NCBI RefSeq assembly: GCF_004193775.1
Contig: NC_041005.1
Location: 17,083,865 to 17,147,864 of the forward strand
Length of the DNA: 64,000 nt
Reading direction: 5' to 3'
DNA from: Glycine soja
Taxonomy: Eukaryota > Streptophyta > Magnoliopsida > Fabales > Fabaceae
The notes under the pieces were generated by a model. The model had not been told where the DNA came from. It did no database searches and saw only the letters and a list, made by a program, of their open reading frames with translations. The stretch's first letter is position 1. Every line of letters starts with the position of its first letter. A program made the translations under genes and the position numbers. Shown piece by piece: positions 57,575 to 64,000 of this stretch.

Positions 57575-57883
57575 GTCATTACAGTTAGATTATTGGGATT
57601 TAAAGTTATTTGAGTCTAATTATACCTGGATTGCTTTGTTTATATGAACCCAATTTTTTTAGGAACAACACATATTAATTGTTGGTAAATTGGATATTTG
57701 ATTTAAATTTGAGTGTATTTTGTTTTTTTGGCATCGTTATTTGGATTTATGAACGACTTCTCTTCATGGCTATTGTTCATAATATATATAAGGAAGTTTT
57801 TTGCACATACAGTTTTTGTTTTTTTTATTTGTTAAAAAAAGAAGGGGGGGGGGGGGGGGGGAAGTTATATAAGGGAGTAGATA

Positions 57884-58154
57884 ATGAAAATGTCTTACTT
57901 GACATCAAAACTAAAAGCAATTAAGCTAGAGCCTGGTAAAGACCTGCTCATGCATTTAGTTTTGATCTCACTTCCTGCACACTTTGGGCAATTCAAAGTG
58001 AGCTATAACACTTGGAAGGACAAATGGTTCATTAATGAGTTTATATCTCATTGTGTGAAAGAGGAAGAGAGGTTGCAAAAAGACATATATGAAAGTACCT
58101 CTTTTAAGCTTGACCTCTCATAATAAATAAAAAAGGAAAACTAAGGGTGCTCTA
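57884..58154 (+). pseudogene. Copia gag fragment (D')
   Basis: Gag coats the element RNA. The frame reads 'LVLISLPAHFGQFKVSYNTW', 'KDKWFINEFISHCVKEEERL' and ends at a stop at 58121-58123. This is the central UBN2-type gag core of copia elements. The beginning of gag, between 57575 and 57883, is not recognisable, and a G-run of about 17 bases lies at 57844-57860. The Lys-rich stretch that follows (to 58154) continues after solo LTR E2 at 61093 with 'cagcaaaagaaacaaaagaa'. The zinc knuckle is missing. Confidence 0.75.
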
Positions 58155-61092
58155 TGTAACATCCCATTTTTTTTTGTATATAAAATTTTAGAGAATAATG
58201 ATGTTTTATAATTAAATAAATAAAGAAAAATAGTTATTATAAAATAATGGTTTGAGAGAAAATAAGAAGGGTATTTTATTATTCATTTGATGGAGAATAA
58301 AATAGAGTTTCTTTTTTTATAAAATAATAAAAATAAATAAATAAAATAAATAATAGGTCGTGAATACCCCTAGTTATAAATAGCGACATGCTAGGTCAGT
58401 TTTAAGACCGACTTCTCAGCCTCCTCTGTCTACCAATTTCGTTTTTTCTCTCTTTCTCTCCCAAAACCCTCTCTTTTTCCCGCAGGCTATCAAACATGTC
58501 TCAGAAAAATGATGATCTCGTACTCATTTACCGTTGGATCGTCGTGAAATTTAAACAGCATGTTCGCAACCCATTTCTGAGCATCCTCACCGTTGATAAT
58601 TTCAATATCACGTTTGAGCTAAGAGAAATACCCCTCGCATTGTAGCATTTTTCTTTCCCGCAGAAACCCAGAGCTGTCTTGGTAAAACTATGATCCCGGT
58701 TTCGTTAACCGTTGGATTGTCGTAAACTTTGGATATGTTGTTCGAAATTCAGTTGCGCACGCTTTGACCGTTGGGATTTGCAAGATAGTTTTCGTGGAGG
58801 GAGGAAAAAGAATCGCATGAAGATAGTCCAAATGGAGGCTTTAATCCTTTCTCCATTTTTCTAACGTTTGGGAACTCTATCGGAGCAGTCGGAGGAATCT
58901 TAAGGAACCGTTAGAGATGACGGTGGGTAGACACGTGAGTCCGCTTAGAGGTAAGGGATGAGTTATTTACAATTGGGGATTAGTGAGAACATGTGTAGGG
59001 ATCCTTAGAGATATCAATTGGAATGAGTTTTGGGGGGGTGTTTTTGCAATTCCTTATAATTATTACAGTGAATTATATATGTTTGACAGACCAATTGTTG
59101 TGAAATTGATATGCTATTGTGTTGATTGTGAACCCTATAAATCGAGCATTTTCTAATTAATATGAATTGATGAAATAAAGTAAGGAAAAATTTAGAGAGA
59201 GATATTGATTTTGTATTTTCTCTTTTTCTTGCTTTTTTTAGGTTTTTATATATAATTTAAAAAATTAATATCATAATTGAAATTGACCAAAGTGTTCATA
59301 TAATTATTTATAATTTGTGCATTGAAATCTTACTTTGATATTTGTGATTCAATATGATGTATGTTAGCTTATATATATAGAGGTAGTTATTTATATTAAT
59401 AATTTATGTAAATAATATTGTAGAGTGTTATAGTATGATTCCAAAAATAATTAAGTGTGGAAGTTTGAGAATATTATGGTTAAATTTGATGAACATGTGT
59501 GTGTTGTACCTTATGAATATCATTAGGAATGTTATGAGATGATTGATGTGATGTTATGAGATGTTAAAGTGTGGACATGATATTCGATTGTGAATAAGCG
59601 GATGAGTTTAACACTTGATGTTACATTAATTATATTGTGAGCTATGAATTATACAATAACCCGACCAGTGTTTATGCGCAGTGTTAAAGAGAAAGTGTAG
59701 GTTCCTAGTTAGGAACCAGTGTTAAATTGTAGTGCAATTGTGTTAAACATGTTTGAAACATGAGTGTGAAGTCGTGGTATTGTATAATTCATGAGTAGTG
59801 TTTATAAATGAAATATGTGATGAATTATGGAATAATATGTTGCCTTGAGATTATAATATTGTTATTGAGATTGAGTAAAAGTGTAAAGTAGAACATGTGT
59901 TGAATTGTGAGATACGTGAAAACATGTGATGGTGGATTGTGACATTATGAGATGTGAAATTGTGAATGAGTTTTGGTTGTGAATAAGTGTGTGATTAACT
60001 CTTGATGTGACATTATTTGTGTTGTAAGCTGTGAATTGTACAATAACCCGACCAATGTTATCTTGAGAAAAGTGTAAATGCGCAGTGTTAAAGAGAAAAT
60101 GTAGGTTTCCTATTTATGAACCAGTGTTAAATTGTAGCGCAATATGTTGTACGTGTTTAACACACGAGTGTGAGGTCATGGGTATTGTATAATTCACGAG
60201 CAGTGTCTGTGTGCTAAAATGATTTTAGGGGTTGGACCTGAATCAGAAGGGAGAGGCCCTGACGGACTCTTCGGAGTGTAGGCCTTGGGGGTCACCGGGT
60301 TTGAGTGCTCCTTTAAGACTATGCTGATCCCATATGATTGGAGCATTCTCGCAAAACATCGTGACCCTGACTGGTCTCCCTATGATCTTTCTTAGTGAGA
60401 GTGACCTGACAAACCCATGGTGTGGTGTGTCTTGTTATGTACTCCTAAGTGCCCCAAGGTGGTTTTTCACTGACATGGTACCACATTGCATATAGGATTG
60501 AGTCTTAGCATAACTGTTGCATATGCTTGCTAATTGATGTGTTATTATATCTTGATCGAAGTGTGGGATTCTTGTGTAATGTGATTGATGATTGATGATT
60601 GAAAAGTGAATTTTGAATGACGAAGTGGTGAAGTTACGTGAGCTATGTTTAAGCAAGTGGTATCTCATTTATATAATATGTATATTTAATTGTCTTGTTT
60701 CTCTATTAGCTAGGAATTTGATAACTCACTCCCTGTGTGTTGTTGTGTTTGGATCCTGTGATGATCTTGAACTTGTGTTCGGGGGAGCAGATGAATAGGT
60801 GGATGACTATGAAGAACCTCATGCTAGAGGACACGGGAATACAATGCTCTGATAGGATGTGACATTAGGATATAGGTTCTATATTTATTGTATGAAGCTC
60901 AGACGACCTTGTTTGAGTCGAGAATACTTTATTATTTATTTGGACAAGTTTGAATATGATGTAGAAGAAAATGAATGTGAGTCTTTTTCCCCTTTGAATG
61001 ACTTGTAAAAAAAATGTTTTAAAAATACTTTTAACTAATATTTGAATTTTTTTTCCTTATTAGTATATATGTGAGGGGTAGAGGGTGTCACA
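58155..61092 (+). repeat. Solo LTR E2, same chromovirus family as E1 (2938 bp)
   Basis: TGTAACATCCC...GGTGTCACA, flanked by CTCTA (58150-58154) and CTCTC (61093-61097), a duplication with one mismatch. A TATAAATA box lies at 58375-58382. The 178-bp leader duplication is present (CCCGCAG at 58479 and 58657). It shares long stretches with E1, including 'gaatcagNagggagaggccc' and the last 300 bp. It has no internal domain. It interrupts gag of D'. Confidence 0.85.
59640..60185 (+). repeat. Duplicated hairpin block inside solo LTR E2
   Basis: 'caataacccgaccagtg' ... 'gcgcagtgttaaagagaaa' ... 'aaccagtgttaaattgtag' occurs at about 59658-59740 and again at about 60040-60145. The first copy contains an inverted GGTTCCTAGTTAGGAACC. 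It occupies the place where E1 has its CCCTT/AAGGG repeats. Confidence 0.65.
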
Positions 61093-61135
61093 CTCTCAGC
61101 AAAAGAAACAAAAGAAAGATGCAATATTTACTTGG

Positions 61136-63330
61136 GGTATTTTAAGTATAAATCAATGATAACATTAAATATAATTTAAGGATATGATATTTACTTGTCG
61201 TAATTAATGTTTTATATTTTTTGCTATCATGATTGAAGTTAATTTAGCAGTAACAGATCATTCCCATTTATTTGCATATCTAGTGATTTTTTTTTGAAGA
61301 AATAGAAAAAACAACCTAATTCCTACAAACTAGTTTATTGCAAAAAAAAAAAACTTTAGAATTTCCAACACTAAAGTCGACCAGAAAATTTAGAATTTCT
61401 GAAATGAAAATCCAAACAACGAAAAATGTTTTTTTTTCTATTCTTGCATTTGCTTGTGTGATTTGAACAACAACAAATTGGAGACGTATCATGCGGGGGA
61501 AGAGGAGGAAGAAGGAAAAGAGAAGGAAAGGGTCAGAGAAAGCAAGGAGGGTAGTTCAGTGGGATTCAATGGTGCCACAGAAGCCATTACTAGTGTGACG
61601 ACAAGTCCGCGTGCGAGAGAGAAGTGAGATGGCGGTGGCATCTTCGATGGTGGTAGGAGAAGACAACACGATCAAAGAGTAGTGGCTGTCTTTTGAAGTT
61701 TACTTTTGGATTTTTATTTTTAAAATTATCTTCTACTTTCTACCTTTGGTGCACCTTGACGTATCTAGCCCTTCATTTTTATCATACGGCTTAAATCACT
61801 TCCCCATTGTGCAGGACCTATGAAAGTCATGCCTAGTAGAAGCTATCACTAAAAATGAAAAAGTGACATATTTGTACAATCCAACAAATATTCAAGTCTT
61901 AAATATCATGCACAAATTTAATTTAAAATTAATACAAAATAAAATAAGTGAGAATGAATTAATTAATAGATTTACATATGACAATATCTTTAAAGTTGTG
62001 CATGTTCTTTATAGTAATTCCGCATGTTGTCTAGGGGATGACAAATACCAACAAACCTACAAAGGGGATAGCACAAAATATTTTTTTTTTATAATTTTTT
62101 AAGCAAAAGAGAGGGGCAATACTACTTCTGACCCATCCTAAAGGCCAAAGACAATCACCCTCTAATATCCATTAATAAAGAAGATTACAGACACCTGGGG
62201 GGACCCAAATCCAAGAAAGAGACAAACAAACAAACAACAATTAAGCAACCTAAACCTGTAATCAGCAATAAAGTGGGGAATGAAATCCCACCAACAAAAG
62301 AGAGATTAGATGTGTCGTGAGCGACTAGTCTAAACTTCCTCCAACCTTTGTCATGGAATATGTGACCAAGCAAAGTAAGATGAATACAATTCAAGCAAAG
62401 AGGAATTTGTTTCAACCCAAAACTTCCTCCAACCTTTTTCATGAGCAATTGCTATAGTTGTTATCAGTGTCATAACTTTGACAAAAAAGGCATTCTAGGA
62501 GCCAACATGTAAAGAAAAAGCAACCTTTTATTTACTTAATATGGAAATTAATTAATTTTTTGTCCCCATAAAAAAATAAGTGTTACCCCCATAAAATAAT
62601 TATTTTAAAAAATAAATGTAAACATTAATTACTTGGCATATTAAGTAAAAGAAAAAAATAATTTAGTACTAATTTTATCGACAGAAAAATAAATTAGTGC
62701 TAATTTTATTCACATAAAAATAACTTACTTATGAATTTATTCACTTTATCTTTTTAATTTTAACCATTCCAAATTTCTCTAATACCTAATATTAATATGA
62801 ATAAAGAAAAAATTTAATTTTGAAGAAGTTTAGGTATTTAAGTTTTTTGTTTGTCATGAAATTGTCTTTTGTAAAAATTTATAATATTTTTTGTTTGTAA
62901 AAATATTATAAATTATTTTTTGGCCCTCACCAAAGAAAATTTATGGATCCACCACTGATGGTCAATGTTCAGTTTGATTTTCAGATTGGCTTGTTATTGC
63001 CCCTTTACTAGTATTTGTATATTGATGTTGTATGTGCATGTTAGTGACTTTCACATCAAGGTGATTAACCTTTATCCAAAAGAAGCTTAGGATCTTGATC
63101 GGTTATATATCAAATTTGTTCTTGTTGCTAGATCGTACATAGGGTTTAGGAGACCTAACCTAGAAGTATTCAAGCGAGAAAGTGTAATTTGTTTGGCATC
63201 TAGGTCAAGTGTTAAGTTATATACCTTCTATCACATTCAATTGGGTCAAGATATTCAAGGATGATTTATTTTAAAGTTTTTAAATATATTTTGTTTATTT
63301 TACTAGAATCTTTTAAGGTATCATGATATT
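61136..63330. other. Non-coding stretch, no gene supported
   Basis: The part 61480-61690 is purine-rich and GC-richer, with a short GAG/GGA-repetitive segment, possibly a 5' gene fragment. The part 62105-62450 is comparatively C-rich on the plus strand, and its reverse strand is open for 87 codons with 'KKVGGSFGLKQIPLCLNC'. A 'cttcctccaacctttNtcatg' phrase is repeated within it (62335 and 62425). I recognise no family. The rest is AT-rich. Confidence 0.4.
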
Positions 63331-63955
63331 TGTTGGTTTTAATACCAATCAGAAGAAAGAATTAGAAACTACCAAGAAAGCACAAAACTAAACCAAAACC
63401 AATAAACCCAAAACATGCAACAAGGAAGAAAAAGCAAAATTCAAAAGCAAGAACGTATAACGAGAACATAATGCAATAATGTGGTTCATCCAATATGGCC
63501 TACATCCATCGAAAGGAGAAGGTCCACTATGAAATAGAATCAATGAGATACAACAAAGAACCTTCTTAGTTCTGCCCCCTTGAATTCAAGAAGAACACTC
63601 TGCATGAACCTAAGCCTCACACTCTGTTTCTGTCTCTTCCCTACGTACCTAGTGTTTCCTCTTTTATGTTTCTCACAACAATCTTAATACCTCTCACACT
63701 TCTGATGATAGTTAGTTACACTTACACAAAGATCCCAAGACATCTATTTATAGGCCCTAAGTCACTAAGACTCAACAACATAAGCCTAACAGAAAACACT
63801 CAATAGTCTAGTGTGTATTAGATTGATGAAACAAACTGTTCCATATGATTAAGCATCAGAATATCCTTAATTTGATCTCAACAGACGTCCTCATTTGACC
63901 GAACATCCATTAGATTGAACAACATATTTTGAGTCACATGCAACAATTCTCCACC
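63331..63955 (-). repeat. Copia-type LTR at the window edge (625 bp)
   Basis: On the minus strand it starts TGTTGCATGTGACTC after a purine-rich AAGGTGGAGAAT and ends ...AAAACCAACA at 63331. A TATAAATA box lies at about 63753-63760. The polypurine tract to its right makes this a 3' LTR of an element that extends beyond the window, or the end of a truncated one. Confidence 0.6.
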
Positions 63956-63970
63956 TTGACTCCAAATCTA
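63956..63970 (-). other. Polypurine tract of the right-edge element
   Basis: The minus strand reads GTCAAGGTGGAGAAT immediately before the LTR start. The sequence to 64000 is too short to show any coding domain. Confidence 0.55.
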
Positions 63971-64000
63971 AAACTGACGATTCCTTCCACCATAGTGCTT

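Larger units (their letters stand above)
57062..61135 (+). mobile_element. Copia LTR-gag piece D', inverted relative to element D
   Basis: A plus-strand 5' LTR (57062-57559, lacking its first 50 or so bases), a primer-binding site TGGTATCAGATCC (57562-57574) and part of gag (57884-58154, resuming at 61093-61135 after solo LTR E2). No pol follows. Its LTR is of the same family as that of element D at 42202-42746, so D and D' may be halves of one element separated by an inversion. Confidence 0.75.

Noticed and set aside
57844..57860. Long G run, possible G-quadruplex
   Set aside because: A single uninterrupted homopolymer in a degraded gag leader; may be partly sequencing or replication slippage.

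Overview
The window looks like legume nuclear DNA, most probably soybean (Glycine). It is AT-rich and intron-containing, it is packed with nested plant retroelements, and it carries GTAATCGATTAC-rich LTRs of a type I associate with soybean. Species is an inference; nothing here proves it. I see no bacterial, organellar, tRNA, rRNA or CRISPR feature.

Only one intact host gene is supported. It is a seven-exon P4-type ATPase (phospholipid flippase, ALA1-like) on the minus strand at 34343-39671. The exons I placed join in phase to exactly 3612 nt, or 1203 residues plus a stop.

Everything else I can name is mobile-element DNA, mostly decayed. From left to right: a Ty1/copia element on the minus strand, truncated at its 3' end (A, 430-4438); a possible Ty3 pol tail (7395-7740); a CACTA element on the plus strand, with terminus and hairpin-rich subterminal repeats at 7741-8540 and a TNP2-like transposase pseudogene at 13496-16402, and with a LINE reverse-transcriptase fragment inside it; Sirevirus-like element B (18568-23876, minus), with gag and an extra ORF but no pol, sitting beside a Mutator transposase fragment (23900-24323); an AT-rich stretch with a MITE-like repeat and a LINE tail (24.3-27.7 kb); a decayed Tat-type Ty3/gypsy element on the minus strand with an antisense, intron-bearing ORF between integrase and LTR (27.8-33.9 kb); the ALA1-like gene; and a multi-level nest at 42.2-61.1 kb. 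In the nest, a copia element (D, minus) is interrupted by a chromovirus-type solo LTR (43372-45994) and by Sirevirus-like element C (47478-55254). An inverted LTR-gag piece of the same copia family (D', plus) is interrupted by a second solo LTR of the same chromovirus family (58155-61092). A further copia LTR closes the window at 63331-63955.

The most interesting signal is shared by elements B and C. Both carry an extra ORF downstream of the pol position, with an NLS-like basic patch near its start. In both, this ORF is preceded by what looks like its own promoter: a cluster of 12-bp GTAATCGATTAC palindromes, a TATA box about 180-195 nt upstream of the ATG, and a leader that is CT-rich in places. 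The same palindromes occur in the LTRs as pairs spaced 20-21 bp, also upstream of a TATA box. B has lost pol and C has lost most of gag, yet both keep this ORF-plus-promoter module.
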